A stretch of DNA of 44,584 bases from Rhodoferax sp. (GCA_018063505.1 JAGPBF010000007.1:1-44584), one strand, 5' to 3'. Positions 9,749 to 18,746 are shown, numbered from the stretch's first letter. Notes: generated by a model from the letters alone, not told the origin. A program made the numbers and translations.

Positions 9749-10318
9749 TCAGCTGTGTGGGTGTCGCCGGGCCTGCATGGCGCGGATCAGCAAAGCCGAT
9801 GCGCCGCCGGTGAGCGCTCCGCTCAGATGGGCCGCGTACACCACGTTGAAGCCCCAGCGCGGGTCGAACGCCAGCGGCTGGCTCCAGGCTTGCTCGGTCA
9901 GCAGCTTGAAGCCCAGCACGATCAGCAGGAACATGCCGATGCCGCGGGTGTCGGGTTGCGCGCTCGCCGACACTGCCAGCACGGCCAGCATCGCCATCAG
10001 CAGGCCGGACATGCCACTGTAGTAGCCGATAACGGGCCAGCACGACAAGGCCAGCGTACCCAGCGGCCATGCCAGCAGGCAGGCCCATGCGGCGCTGCGG
10101 CCGACCTGCAAAAACACCCCCAGAACCGCCATGGCCAGCAACGCCGCCAGATTGACCAGCAGGTGTGCGCTGCTGAGATGGGCCAGGCTGGCCGTCCACA
10201 ACTGCCAGGGATGGTGCGCCCAGCCATCCGCATACCAGACCAGCAGGTATTGGCGACCGCCGGACCAGGCATACAGGCTGCCCATACCCAGTGCCAGGCA
10301 CAGGCCCGGCCAGGCCAT
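9749..10318 (-). CDS. rrtA: Rhombosortase (rhomboid-family intramembrane serine protease)
   Basis: A 189-residue membrane protein with about six hydrophobic helices. It has the rhombosortase-type order of motifs: an early HLSSAHLLVNLAAL (HxxxHxxxN-like), the catalytic YYSGMSGLL (GxSG serine) and the late AHLSGALTG supplying the catalytic histidine. KLLTEQ before the last helices also fits this subfamily. Rhombosortases process proteins with a C-terminal GlyGly-CTERM tail. No such substrate is visible in this window. The start ATG (10316-10318) lies 10 bp after the RND pump stop; upstream in-frame codons are pump-gene shadow. It appears to be the last gene of the efflux operon, an unusual neighbourhood. 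Confidence 0.78.
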   Translation of the reverse strand: MAWPGLCLALGMGSLYAWSGGRQYLLVWYADGWAHHPWQLWTASLAHLSSAHLLVNLAALLAMAVLGVFLQVGRSAAWACLLAWPLGTLALSCWPVIGYYSGMSGLLMAMLAVLAVSASAQPDTRGIGMFLLIVLGFKLLTEQAWSQPLAFDPRWGFNVVYAAHLSGALTGGASALLIRAMQARRHPHS

Positions 10319-10328
10319 GGTGCGCGAA

Positions 10329-13300
10329 TCAGGCACGGTTGGGTGGTGCCTCGAAAGGCGGCGTGGCGCCGTCTTTCGAGGCCGGGCCCTTTGTCGGCCG
10401 GTGCCGGATCCTGGCCAGCAGGCGATGCCAGCCATTGCCCAGATCGTCGATGTAGGTGAACACCGCCGGCACCACCAGCAGGCTCAGCACAGTGGAGGTG
10501 ATCAGGCCGCCGATCACGGCAATCGCCATCGGTGAGCGGAAGCTGGCGTCGGCCACACCCAGGCCGAGCGCGATCGGCATCATGCCCGCGCCCATGGCCA
10601 AGGTCGTCATGACGATCGGGCGGGCCCGCTTGTGGCAGGCATCGAGCAGTGCGTCGGTCCGGCTCATGCCCTGGTCACGCCGCGCAACGATGGCGTATTC
10701 CACCAGCAGGATGGAGTTCTTGGTGGCAATACCCATCAACATGATCAGGCCGATAAGCGAGGGCATCGAGAAGCTCTTGTCGGCCACCAGCAAGCCGACG
10801 AAGGCGCCACCCAGCGACAGCGGCAGGGCGCACAGAATCGTCACCGGATGCAGGAAATCCTTGAACAGCAGCACCAGCACGATGTAGATGCACATCACGC
10901 CGGTCAGCATCGCCAGCCCGAAACTGGCGAACAATTCGCCCATGACCTCGGCATCGCCGATCTCGATGACCTTGACGCCCGGGGGCAGCTTGCGGATCGA
11001 CGGCAGCTTTTCAACCAGCGCCTTCACGTCGCCCAGCGGCAGGCCGGAGAGTTCGATCTCGAAGTTGACATTGCGTGCGCGGTCGTAGCGGTCGATCACG
11101 GCCGGACCACCGGCCATCTCCACGGTTGCGACCTGGCCCAGCATCACCGGTCCACGCGCGCCCGGCACCGCCAGCCGTTCGATCAGCTGCAGGTCCTGGC
11201 GCGCGTCGTCCTGCAGGCGCACCACGATCGGCACCTGGCGCTGCGACAGGTTGAGTTTGGCCAGTGACATGTCGTAGTCGCCCAGCGTGGCGATGCGCAG
11301 GGTCTCGCCGATCGCCGCGCTGGTCACACCCAGGTCGGCTGCCCTGGCGAAGTCCGGTCGCACCGCGATCTCGGGCCGGATCAGGCTGGCGCTGGAGGCC
11401 ACGCTGCCCAGTCCGGGAATCGTGCGCAGATCGTTTTCCACCGCCAGCGCCGTGCTCTGCAAGGTCTGCGGATCATCGCCGGTGAGCACCAGAATGTACT
11501 TCTCGCCAGATCCTCCAAGGCCGACCTTGCTGCGCGCGCCGGGCAATTGCTCGAGCGCGGCGCGGATCTGGTTCTCGATGCCCTGCTTGCGCGGTCGCGT
11601 CCGGCGCTCGCTGAGCTGTACCGTCAGCGTGGCCTTGCGGACCTCGCCCGAGCCCTGCGGCGCAAACGGATCGGCACCGGCAGAACCGCCGCCTATCGTG
11701 GTGTAGACACTGCGCACATGGTCGACGCCGGCCACCAGCTGGCGCGCCAGTTCGGCGCTGCGCCGGGTCTGCTCCAGCGTGGTCCCCGGTGGCAGCTCCA
11801 GGTAGACCTGGGTCTGCGAGTTGTCGTCCGGCGGGATGAAGCCGGTTGGCAGCAACGGGATCAGGAACAGGGAACCGACCCAGAATGCGATCGCACCCAG
11901 AATTGTCAACAACCGGTGGCGCATGCACCATGCTGCCCAGCGCATGTAGATCTTCAGCCAGCCCGGCTCCTTGTGTTCGCCCTTGATCGGCTTGAGCAGG
12001 TAGGCAGCCATCATCGGTGTCAGCATGCGGGCCACGAGCAGCGAGGCCACGATCGCCAGCGACGCGGTCCAGCCGAACTGCTTGAAGAACTTGCCGGCGA
12101 CGCCACTCATGAACGCCGTCGGCAGAAACACCGCCACCAGCGTGAAGGTGGTGGCGATCACCGCCAGGCCGATCTCGTCGGCCGCCTCCATGGCTGCCTG
12201 GTACGGTGTCTTGCCCATGCGCAGGTGGCGCACGATGTTCTCGACCTCGACAATCGCGTCGTCGACCAGGATGCCCACCACCAGCGACAAGGCCAGCAGC
12301 GAGATCACGTTGACACTGAAACCCAGCAGGTACATGCCGGCGAACGCCGGGATCACCGACAGCGGCAACGCGACCGCCGACACAAAGGTGGCGCGCAGAT
12401 TGCGCAGGAACAGCCAGACCACCAGCACGGCCAGCACCGCACCTTCGTAGAGCAGGTGCATCGAGCCGGTGTATTCCTCCTCGACCGGCGCCACGAAGTT
12501 GAACGACTCGGTGAATTCGATGTCCGGATGCGCTGCCTGCAGCTCGCGCAAGGCCACTTGGGTCGCTGCGCCCACGGTCACCTCGCTCTCGCCCTTGCTG
12601 CGCGAGACTTCGAAGCCGACCACCGGCTGGCCGTTCAGATACGCGGCCGAACGGGGTTCGGCCGTGGTGTCGGTGACGCTGGCAAGCTCGTCGAGCCGCG
12701 CGCTGCGGCCGTTGCCCAAGGCCAGCCGGATCCGGCCGAGCTGCTGCGCGGTCTGCACTGTGGCCAGCGTACGCACCGGTTGCTCGCCGCCACCCAGATC
12801 CAGCCTGCCGCCTGCGCTCTCGGTCTGCATCTGGCGCAGCTGGCGCGACACGTCGGCTGCGGTGACGCCCAGTGCCTGCAGCCGCATCGGGTCGATCGCC
12901 ACGCGCACCTCACGCGTGACCCCGCCGACCCGGCTGACACCACCGACACCGCGCACGGCCAGCAGGCGACGGGTCACGTCGTTGTCGACAAACCAGGACA
13001 GGGCTTCGTCGTCCATGCCGGCATTGCCCGCGCGCGGAATCGACCGCACCGTGAAAGCGAGCACCGGCTGGGACGCCATGTCGAGCTTGCTGACGATCGG
13101 GTCGCGCAAATCGCCAGGCAGATCGCTGCGGACCTTGGCAACGGCCGAACGCATGTCGTCGACCGCCTCCTGCACTGGTTTTTCCAGTCGGAACTCGGCC
13201 GTGATCGTGACATTGCCGTCCTGGATCTTGGTATAGATGTGCTTGAGCCCCTGCAGCGAGGCGATCGAGTTCTCCAGTTTGCGCGCCACTTCGGTTTCGA

Positions 13301-13478
13301 GCTGGGCCGGTGCAGCGCCGGGCAACTGGGCCGACACGCTCACGGTGGGCAGGTCGATGTCCGGGAACTGCTGGATCTTCATTGCATTGAACGACACCAG
13401 GCCGGCGAAACACAGCATCACGAACAGCATCACCGCCGGTATCGGATTGCGGATCGACCATGAAGATACGTTGAGCAT
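10329..13478 (-). CDS. RND multidrug efflux transporter, inner-membrane pump (HAE1/AcrB-like)
   Basis: A 1049-residue pump of the usual RND length. It begins with SSWSIRNPIPAVML, the typical first transmembrane helix, followed by the periplasmic QQFPDIDLPTVSVSAQLPGAAP motif. The proton-relay helix LVVGILVDDAIVEVENI (paired Asp) is present, as is the second-half equivalent with GIATKNSILLVEYA. Acidic and hydrophobic export substrates typical of HAE1 pumps are likely; metal-type (CzcA) signatures are not evident. It is translated 11 bp after the adaptor gene and forms a tripartite system with it and the outer-membrane factor. No regulator gene adjoins the operon. Confidence 0.95.
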   Translation of the reverse strand: MLNVSSWSIRNPIPAVMLFVMLCFAGLVSFNAMKIQQFPDIDLPTVSVSAQLPGAAPAQLETEVARKLENSIASLQGLKHIYTKIQDGNVTITAEFRLEKPVQEAVDDMRSAVAKVRSDLPGDLRDPIVSKLDMASQPVLAFTVRSIPRAGNAGMDDEALSWFVDNDVTRRLLAVRGVGGVSRVGGVTREVRVAIDPMRLQALGVTAADVSRQLRQMQTESAGGRLDLGGGEQPVRTLATVQTAQQLGRIRLALGNGRSARLDELASVTDTTAEPRSAAYLNGQPVVGFEVSRSKGESEVTVGAATQVALRELQAAHPDIEFTESFNFVAPVEEEYTGSMHLLYEGAVLAVLVVWLFLRNLRATFVSAVALPLSVIPAFAGMYLLGFSVNVISLLALSLVVGILVDDAIVEVENIVRHLRMGKTPYQAAMEAADEIGLAVIATTFTLVAVFLPTAFMSGVAGKFFKQFGWTASLAIVASLLVARMLTPMMAAYLLKPIKGEHKEPGWLKIYMRWAAWCMRHRLLTILGAIAFWVGSLFLIPLLPTGFIPPDDNSQTQVYLELPPGTTLEQTRRSAELARQLVAGVDHVRSVYTTIGGGSAGADPFAPQGSGEVRKATLTVQLSERRTRPRKQGIENQIRAALEQLPGARSKVGLGGSGEKYILVLTGDDPQTLQSTALAVENDLRTIPGLGSVASSASLIRPEIAVRPDFARAADLGVTSAAIGETLRIATLGDYDMSLAKLNLSQRQVPIVVRLQDDARQDLQLIERLAVPGARGPVMLGQVATVEMAGGPAVIDRYDRARNVNFEIELSGLPLGDVKALVEKLPSIRKLPPGVKVIEIGDAEVMGELFASFGLAMLTGVMCIYIVLVLLFKDFLHPVTILCALPLSLGGAFVGLLVADKSFSMPSLIGLIMLMGIATKNSILLVEYAIVARRDQGMSRTDALLDACHKRARPIVMTTLAMGAGMMPIALGLGVADASFRSPMAIAVIGGLITSTVLSLLVVPAVFTYIDDLGNGWHRLLARIRHRPTKGPASKDGATPPFEAPPNRA

Positions 13479-13489
13479 GGCGAATAGCC

Positions 13490-14656
13490 TCAGCGTTTGG
13501 CGGAGGACGCCGCGCTCTGCGGCGCCGGCGCTGCGTCGGCGCCTTCGACCACGCGCACCAGATCCCCGTCGTTCAGGAAACCGGCACCGCTGGCCACCAG
13601 GCGGGTGCCGACATCCAGCGCGCTGGTGATCTCGGTCCGGTCACCGGCCTGGCGCGCGGTTTGCACCTTGATGCGTGAGACCCGGTTGTCGTCGCCCAGC
13701 CGGAACACATAACTGAAGCCATCACGCAGCACCAGCGCCGTTTGTGGCACGGTCAGCGAACTGGTGTCACCCAGTTCGAAGCTGCCGCTGGCAAACATGC
13801 CTGCGCGCGGTGGGGCGGCGAGGTCGCCGGAGGCAGGCAGGTCCACGTAGACCAGTGCCACCCGGGTCTGGCTGTCCACCGTCGGTGCAATCATGCGGAC
13901 CTTGCCCCGGATCTGTACGCCGCTGGGCAAGGTGATCAGCGCCGGCGTGCCCGGCTTGAGCTGGCCCAGTTCACTGGCGGTGACTTCGGCCCGCCATTCG
14001 AGCCGTCCCTGGCGCACCATCCGGAACAGTTCGGTACCGGCCGGCACGACCGCGCCGACGGTCGCGCTGCGCGCCGAAATCACACCGCGGTCAGGCGCCA
14101 GCACCTGGGTCTGCTTGAGCCGCAGCTGCTGGACATTGAGCGCTGCCCTGGCCGCCTCGACGCGGGCCTGCGCGGTCTGCTCCTGCGTCAGGTACTGGTT
14201 GATCTGCTGCGCGCTCAGCGCGCCGCTGTCCTTGAGGCTGCGCGCGCGGGTCGCGTTGCCGCTGGCCTCCTGCGCCACTGCCTGGCTCTCGAGCAGATTG
14301 GCGCGTGCCAGCGCGACGTCGGCCTGGATGGTGGCGTCAGCGAACGTGGCCAGCACCTGGCCGGCGCGCACCGTGTCGCCGATTGCCACGCGAAGTTCCA
14401 GCAGGCGCAGGCCATTGGCTTCTGCGCCAACAATGGCTTCCTGCCAGGCGGCGATGTTGCCGTTGGCGGCCAGGCGTATCGGCAGCCGCCCCAGCGTGGG
14501 TCGGGTGATCGTCACCGTCAATGCCGGTTTGCTGGTCGGTGGCGTCGTGTCGGCGGCGTTGCTGCGAACGGCCCACAAGCCGGCCAGTGCCAACGCGACC
14601 AGGGTCGCCGCAGCGGCAGCAAGGCTTTTCTTGTTGTCCAGTTTCAGATGCATCAT
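13490..14656 (-). CDS. Efflux periplasmic adaptor subunit (membrane fusion protein)
   Basis: A 388-residue membrane fusion protein. An N-terminal hydrophobic segment (AAAAATLVALALAGLWAV) anchors it or serves as a signal. Then come the first half of a lipoyl-like domain (NGNIAAWQEAIVGAEANGLRL), an alpha-hairpin of about 70 residues with QINQYLTQEQTAQARVEAARA, the second lipoyl half (VLAPDRGVISARSATVGAVVPAG) and a beta-barrel. It bridges the RND pump and the outer-membrane factor. I use the ATG at 14654-14656; an upstream in-frame GTG at 14680 would add eight residues. Gene order OMF-adaptor-pump is less common than adaptor-pump-OMF. Confidence 0.92.
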   Translation of the reverse strand: MMHLKLDNKKSLAAAAATLVALALAGLWAVRSNAADTTPPTSKPALTVTITRPTLGRLPIRLAANGNIAAWQEAIVGAEANGLRLLELRVAIGDTVRAGQVLATFADATIQADVALARANLLESQAVAQEASGNATRARSLKDSGALSAQQINQYLTQEQTAQARVEAARAALNVQQLRLKQTQVLAPDRGVISARSATVGAVVPAGTELFRMVRQGRLEWRAEVTASELGQLKPGTPALITLPSGVQIRGKVRMIAPTVDSQTRVALVYVDLPASGDLAAPPRAGMFASGSFELGDTSSLTVPQTALVLRDGFSYVFRLGDDNRVSRIKVQTARQAGDRTEITSALDVGTRLVASGAGFLNDGDLVRVVEGADAAPAPQSAASSAKR

Positions 14657-14695
14657 GGTTCTGTCGTGTCGCGGGCGCACAGAAGTCTGGCCCGA

Positions 14696-16105
14696 TCAGG
14701 GTTGTTCGTTGGTGGCCAGGGCTTTCCAGCCGCCACCGGCGGCGCGGTACAGCGCGATCCAGGCCGTTATGCGCTCGAGCCGCAACATCACCAGTGCGTC
14801 TGCCGATGCCAGCCGGGTCCGGCGTGCGTCCTCGAGTTCCACCAGGCTGGCCAGGCCGCCTTTGTATCTGGACTCGGTGGCCTGCAGCCAGTCACGGTAA
14901 CCGGCTTCGGCCACCTGGGCGTCGCCGACCCGCGCGGCCGTGGCTTGCAGGCTGACCAGTGCTTCTTCGGTCTCGCGCACAGCCTGGCGCACCTTGCCCT
15001 GGTAGATCGCCAGTGCCTCGTCGTAACGGGCCCTGGCAGCCATCACGGCGGCATCGCGTTGCCCGCCGTCGAACAATGGCACGCTGAGCGCCAGCGGACC
15101 GATGGACCAGGTCGCCATGCCGTCGTCGCTGCCCGCGGCGCGGTAATGCAGTGCGCCGATCGAGCCCGACAGACGCAGCTGCGGGTAACGTTGCGCCTGC
15201 GCGACACCGGTGTCCAGGCCGGCCGCCAGCAGTTCGCGTTGCGCGCCAAAGATGTCCGGCCGCTGGGCCAGCGTCTGCGCCGGCAATCGATCTACGACCA
15301 GTTGCGCCTGGCTGGCCAGGTCGTCCGATGCCTGTGCCAGCCGTCCGGCCAGTGCCGCTTCGTCCAGTCCGGTCAGTGCGACCAGCGCCTTGACTTCGCG
15401 TGCACACAGGCTGGCCTGTCGCGTGGCCCGTGCCTGCGCGTCGGCGGCGCCGGCACGGGCCAGCGCATCGGTGGCGCTGGCGGTGAAGCCGGCTTTCAGG
15501 CTCAGGTCGGACAGCCGTGCCGTTTCCAGGCGCGACAACGCATCGGCCTGGGCGATCCGGGCCTGCTGCACGCAGGCCCGCTGGCTGAAATACCGGTTGG
15601 CCACTTCGGCAGCCACCAGCACCCGCGCGTCGTGCCACAGCGCCTGTGCACCGTCCAGCCGGGCCTGCGCGGCCTCGCTGCCCAGGCGGTTGGCGCCGAA
15701 CAGGTCGATCTCCCACGACGCCACGACACCGGCCTGCAGCGTACTGGCCACCGGCATGGCCGGTTGGGTGACGCCGCGGCTGGCGCTGGCGGATCCGTCC
15801 AGCGACGGGCCGAGGCGGGCCTGCGTCTGGCGCAGGGCGGCGCGGCTCTGGATCACGCGCGATTGCGTGCCGGCCAGCGAGGGGCTGACCCGTTGTGCAG
15901 CATCGATCAGTTCGACCAGCAGGGGGTCGCCCAGATCCTGCCACCAGCGCGAAAGATCGGTGAGTTCGCCGTTGTGCGGCAGCGGTGCCTGCCACTGCGC
16001 CGGCGCGGCCATGCCCGGCAGTGCCGGGCCAGGCGTCGGTGTGCCGGCACAGCCGGCAAGCGCGGCGGCCAGCGTCATGCAGGTCAGATGGTGAGAGGTT
16101 CGCAT
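14696..16105 (-). CDS. Outer-membrane efflux lipoprotein (NodT/OprM family)
   Basis: A 469-residue TolC-like outer-membrane factor. The signal peptide ends in the lipobox LAGC (Cys19), so the mature protein is a lipoprotein as in OprM/NodT. The family pattern PHNGELTDLSRWWQDLGDPLLVELIDAA opens the mature part. Two repeats of long alpha-helical coiled segments follow (for example SPSLAGTQSRVIQSRAALRQTQARLGPSL and DEALAIYQGKVRQAVRETEEALVSL). It is the first gene of the minus-strand efflux operon; its start codon faces the long divergent spacer at 16106-16499. Confidence 0.93.
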   Translation of the reverse strand: MRTSHHLTCMTLAAALAGCAGTPTPGPALPGMAAPAQWQAPLPHNGELTDLSRWWQDLGDPLLVELIDAAQRVSPSLAGTQSRVIQSRAALRQTQARLGPSLDGSASASRGVTQPAMPVASTLQAGVVASWEIDLFGANRLGSEAAQARLDGAQALWHDARVLVAAEVANRYFSQRACVQQARIAQADALSRLETARLSDLSLKAGFTASATDALARAGAADAQARATRQASLCAREVKALVALTGLDEAALAGRLAQASDDLASQAQLVVDRLPAQTLAQRPDIFGAQRELLAAGLDTGVAQAQRYPQLRLSGSIGALHYRAAGSDDGMATWSIGPLALSVPLFDGGQRDAAVMAARARYDEALAIYQGKVRQAVRETEEALVSLQATAARVGDAQVAEAGYRDWLQATESRYKGGLASLVELEDARRTRLASADALVMLRLERITAWIALYRAAGGGWKALATNEQP

Positions 16106-16245
16106 CGATAACGGAGTAACTGGATAACGGAATCACGGATGTGACCGCCGTATGCCATGGTGTGGCAGCACTGCTCGAACACGACGGCCCAGACCCGCAA
16201 AAATCGACCACCAGACGAATTGTTGGTACCAGGCTGGTCAAAGGC

Positions 16246-16275
16246 CCAGGCCGGACTGTACCAAGTCCGGCCTGG
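16246..16275. promoter_or_regulatory. Perfect 12-bp inverted repeat in the divergent spacer
   Basis: CCAGGCCGGACT (16246-16257) and AGTCCGGCCTGG (16264-16275) are perfectly complementary across a 6-nt loop. No U-tract follows on either strand, so an intrinsic terminator is unlikely. It may be an operator for the efflux operon or a structured 5' leader. It lies about 140 bp upstream of the OMF start. Confidence 0.5.
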
Positions 16276-16319
16276 CCGCATGCGCGAAGCCGAAAGTTTA
16301 TGCGATGGTGAACCTCGCC

Positions 16320-16340
16320 TTCAGCGACCTTTGCGCTGAA
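16320..16340. promoter_or_regulatory. 7-bp inverted repeat TTCAGCG-N7-CGCTGAA
   Basis: TTCAGCG (16320-16326) pairs with CGCTGAA (16334-16340) across seven bases. It is the second of three inverted repeats in the spacer between the efflux operon and the sulfurtransferase genes; function unknown. Confidence 0.35.
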
Positions 16341-16402
16341 CGTCGCTGCACCTCAGGCCTGCGCGTAATGGCCGGACGCAGGGGTGGCGGGACATGCTGA
16401 TG

Positions 16403-16426
16403 GCTTATGCCGATTCAGACATAAGC
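16403..16426. promoter_or_regulatory. Operator-like inverted repeat GCTTATG-N10-CATAAGC
   Basis: Perfect 7-bp arms (16403-16409 and 16420-16426) separated by 10 bp, with GAT/ATC continuing the symmetry outside one unpaired base. The centre-to-centre spacing suits a dimeric helix-turn-helix repressor. It ends 74 bp before the sulfurtransferase ATG, so it is a candidate operator for that gene. Confidence 0.42.
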
Positions 16427-16499
16427 ATCGGACAAAGAAGTATTTCCACTTGTTGCCTCGCCGGCCGAGAATGCGGGCCTGTCTGATGTGAATGGAACC

Positions 16500-17441
16500 A
16501 TGAAAACCCTCTCTGTCCTGTTTGCCGGTCTGGCGCTTGTCGCGCAGGCCCACGCCGCCCAACCCTTGTTGTCCCCCCAGGAGCTGCAATCGCGCCTGGC
16601 CGATCCGCTGGTGCGCATCATTGATATCCGTGATGCCAAGTCCTATGCCGCCGACCACATTCCCGGCGCGGTGAATGCGCCGTATGGCCAATGGCGCGGT
16701 CCGGCCAGCAACCCCGGCGAACTGCCGGCACTGCCCAAGTTGACCCAGCTGGTGCAGCGGCTGGGCCTGAGCCCGACCAGCCATGCAGTGGTGGTCTCCA
16801 GCGGTGCCGACGCGACCGACTTCGGTTCCTCGGCGCGTGTCTACTGGACGCTCAAGGTGCTGGGTTTGAAGGAGCTGTCCATCCTCAACGGCGGCGTCAA
16901 GGGCTGGACGCAAGCCAGCCTGCCTTTGAACAAGGACATGGTCAGCGTGGTTGCGAGCAACTTCCAGCCGGCGCTGGACGGGTCGCAGATCGCGACCAAG
17001 GAAGAGGTGGTGCAACACGTCAAGGCCGGCGACGCCGTGCTGCTCGATGCCCGACCCGAGAATTTTTTCCTTGGCCAGACCCGTGCGCCGGCGGCCAAGG
17101 TGCCAGGCACCTTGCCCGGTGCGGTCAACTTGCGCCACGACAAGTGGTTTGCCGCCGGCAGCTCGACCTTCGTGCCAGCAGATCAGGCGCGCCAGATCGC
17201 GGCTTCGAGCCCGATCGATCCGGCCAAGGAGACAGTCTCGTTCTGCAATACCGGCCACTGGGCTGCAACCAACTGGTTCGCCATGTCCGAGGTGCTGGGC
17301 CAGAAGAATGTCAAGCTGTATGCCGGGTCGATGACCGAATGGTCGCTGGACCCGAACGGGCTGCCGATGGAAAACGTGCCCAGCCGTCTATCGCAATTGC
17401 TGATCGACGCGAAGATCTGGTCCGACAAGACCTTCAAATAG
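16500..17441 (+). CDS. Exported two-domain rhodanese (thiosulfate/3-mercaptopyruvate sulfurtransferase family)
   Basis: A 313-residue protein with a Sec signal peptide (MKTLSVLFAGLALVAQAHA). It carries two rhodanese domains: an N-terminal structural domain (about 25-150, with AADHIPGAVNAPYGQWRG) and a C-terminal catalytic domain with VSFCNTGHWAATNWF, where the Cys of CNTGHWA is the persulfide-forming residue. The start at 16500 was chosen over GTG 16488 because it yields a clean signal peptide. It probably transfers sulfane sulfur in the periplasm. The YeeE-type sulfur transporter starts 19 bp after its stop, supporting a role in thiosulfate or persulfide handling. Confidence 0.88.
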   Translation: MKTLSVLFAGLALVAQAHAAQPLLSPQELQSRLADPLVRIIDIRDAKSYAADHIPGAVNAPYGQWRGPASNPGELPALPKLTQLVQRLGLSPTSHAVVVSSGADATDFGSSARVYWTLKVLGLKELSILNGGVKGWTQASLPLNKDMVSVVASNFQPALDGSQIATKEEVVQHVKAGDAVLLDARPENFFLGQTRAPAAKVPGTLPGAVNLRHDKWFAAGSSTFVPADQARQIAASSPIDPAKETVSFCNTGHWAATNWFAMSEVLGQKNVKLYAGSMTEWSLDPNGLPMENVPSRLSQLLIDAKIWSDKTFK

Positions 17442-17460
17442 CCTTGCGCGGGACTTTTCC

Positions 17461-18537
17461 ATGAAGCGGGTTCCGCTGGCGGCCTTGTTGGCCGCCTTTT
17501 TCGTTTTCCTGGTGCTGGCGGTGTCGGTGCGGCAGGCGGCATTGCTGCTGGTGGGTGTTGGCATGGGCATGGCGCTGGCCGGTGCCCGTTTTGGTTTCAC
17601 CACCGGCTGGCGCCAGCTGATCGAGCACAGGGACCCGCAGGGCGTGACCGGCCAGGTGCTGTTGCTGGCGCTGGCCAGCCTGGCGGCGCTGCCGCTGCTG
17701 GGCCAGTTCTCCGAATTGCATGCGGCGCTGGGCCCGCCCAGCGTCAGCCTGCTGGTGGGCGCCTTCGTGTTCGGCCTGACGATGCAGATTGCCGATGGCT
17801 GCGGCTCCGGCACCTTGTACAAGGCTGGCATGGGCGTGCCGCTGAACATGGGCATCCTGCCGTTGTTCGCGCTGGGCAGCTTTCTGGGATCGGTGCATCT
17901 GGACCGCTGGCTGGCACTGGGCCAGACCGAACCGGTCGGGTTCTCCACGGTGTTCGGCACCGCCGGTGCACTGGCGCTGACCTTCGCATTGCTGGCGCTG
18001 ACGCTGCTGCTGGTACGCGCCTGGGTCGGGCCGGGTCGCCAGTGGCTGGCGCGGCGCTGGGTCTGGGGTGCGCTGGCGCTGGCGCTGCTGGCGACCCTGA
18101 ATCTGGTGCTGGCCGGACAACCCTGGGGCGTGGTGTACGGCTTTGGCTTGTGGGCCGGCAAGGTGTCGACCGCGCTGGGCCTGTTCGATCCGGCCAGCAA
18201 CGCTTTCTGGAGCCAGCCTGGCAACAGCCAGCGCATCGCACAGACGGTGCTGATGGATGTCACCACCATCACCAACATCGGCATCCTGGGTGGCGCCTTG
18301 TGGATCTCGGCCAAAGCTGGTGCGCAGCCGACCAAGCCGCTGGACCGGCAGCAATGGGTGGTCGGCCTGATCGCCGGATTCCTGCTGGGCTACAGCTCGC
18401 GGCTTGCGTTCGGCTGCAATGTCGGAGCCATGGTCAGTGGTATTTCCACCGGCAGCCTGCACGGCTGGTTGTGGGTGCCGCTGGCGTTCGCCGGCTCGTT
18501 GATCGGTGTGCGCGTTCGGCGCCACTACCGGTATTGA
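17461..18537 (+). CDS. YeeE/YedE family (TsuA-like) sulfur-compound transporter
   Basis: A 358-residue integral membrane protein with about nine hydrophobic segments arranged as two related halves. The two cysteine motifs that mark this family are visible: ADGCGSGTLYKAGMG in the first half and FGCNVGAMVSGISTGSLHGW in the second. In characterised YeeE such cysteines line the thiosulfate uptake path. It follows an exported rhodanese, a frequent pairing, so it likely imports thiosulfate or a related sulfur donor produced or consumed in the periplasm. The substrate is inference. Confidence 0.88.
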   Translation: MKRVPLAALLAAFFVFLVLAVSVRQAALLLVGVGMGMALAGARFGFTTGWRQLIEHRDPQGVTGQVLLLALASLAALPLLGQFSELHAALGPPSVSLLVGAFVFGLTMQIADGCGSGTLYKAGMGVPLNMGILPLFALGSFLGSVHLDRWLALGQTEPVGFSTVFGTAGALALTFALLALTLLLVRAWVGPGRQWLARRWVWGALALALLATLNLVLAGQPWGVVYGFGLWAGKVSTALGLFDPASNAFWSQPGNSQRIAQTVLMDVTTITNIGILGGALWISAKAGAQPTKPLDRQQWVVGLIAGFLLGYSSRLAFGCNVGAMVSGISTGSLHGWLWVPLAFAGSLIGVRVRRHYRY

Positions 18538-18551
18538 AGGGGATGATGGGC

Positions 18552-18725
18552 ATGGTGTCGACGTCCACACGCCGCTGGCAGCTGGTGTTCTGGCTCGGGT
18601 TGCTGGTTTTTCTGGGCTGGGATTGGTCCAGTTCGCCACCGATCGATCTGCGTCAGGAGCCGCCGCTGATCGCGGCGGGGTCTGGCCAGCAGGTCAGTGG
18701 TGGCCATTGCTCGATGGCCAAATAG
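18552..18725 (+). CDS. Small single-pass membrane protein of unknown function
   Basis: A 57-residue open frame beginning MVSTSTRRWQ, with one hydrophobic helix (WQLVFWLGLLVFLGWDW, about residues 10-26) and a polar tail ending GGHCSMAK that contains one Cys and one His. AAGGGG at 18537-18542 overlaps the transporter stop and sits 9 nt before ATG 18552; ATGs at 18543 and 18546 are too close to it. The positive residues before the helix suggest an N-in, tail-out topology. It may be an accessory subunit of the YeeE transporter. I do not recognise a family. Confidence 0.5.
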   Translation: MVSTSTRRWQLVFWLGLLVFLGWDWSSSPPIDLRQEPPLIAAGSGQQVSGGHCSMAK

Positions 18726-18746
18726 CGCATCGCAGGCTGGCCAACG

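Noticed and set aside
11547..16111. Two very long plus-strand frames opposite the efflux operon (11547-13463 and 13742-16111)
   Set aside because: They are the complement of RND, adaptor and OMF genes, rich in His/Gln/Arg, without a recognisable domain.
16152..16400. Short open frame in the efflux/sulfurtransferase spacer
   Set aside because: It spans the inverted repeats, has no Shine-Dalgarno sequence and no convincing protein character.
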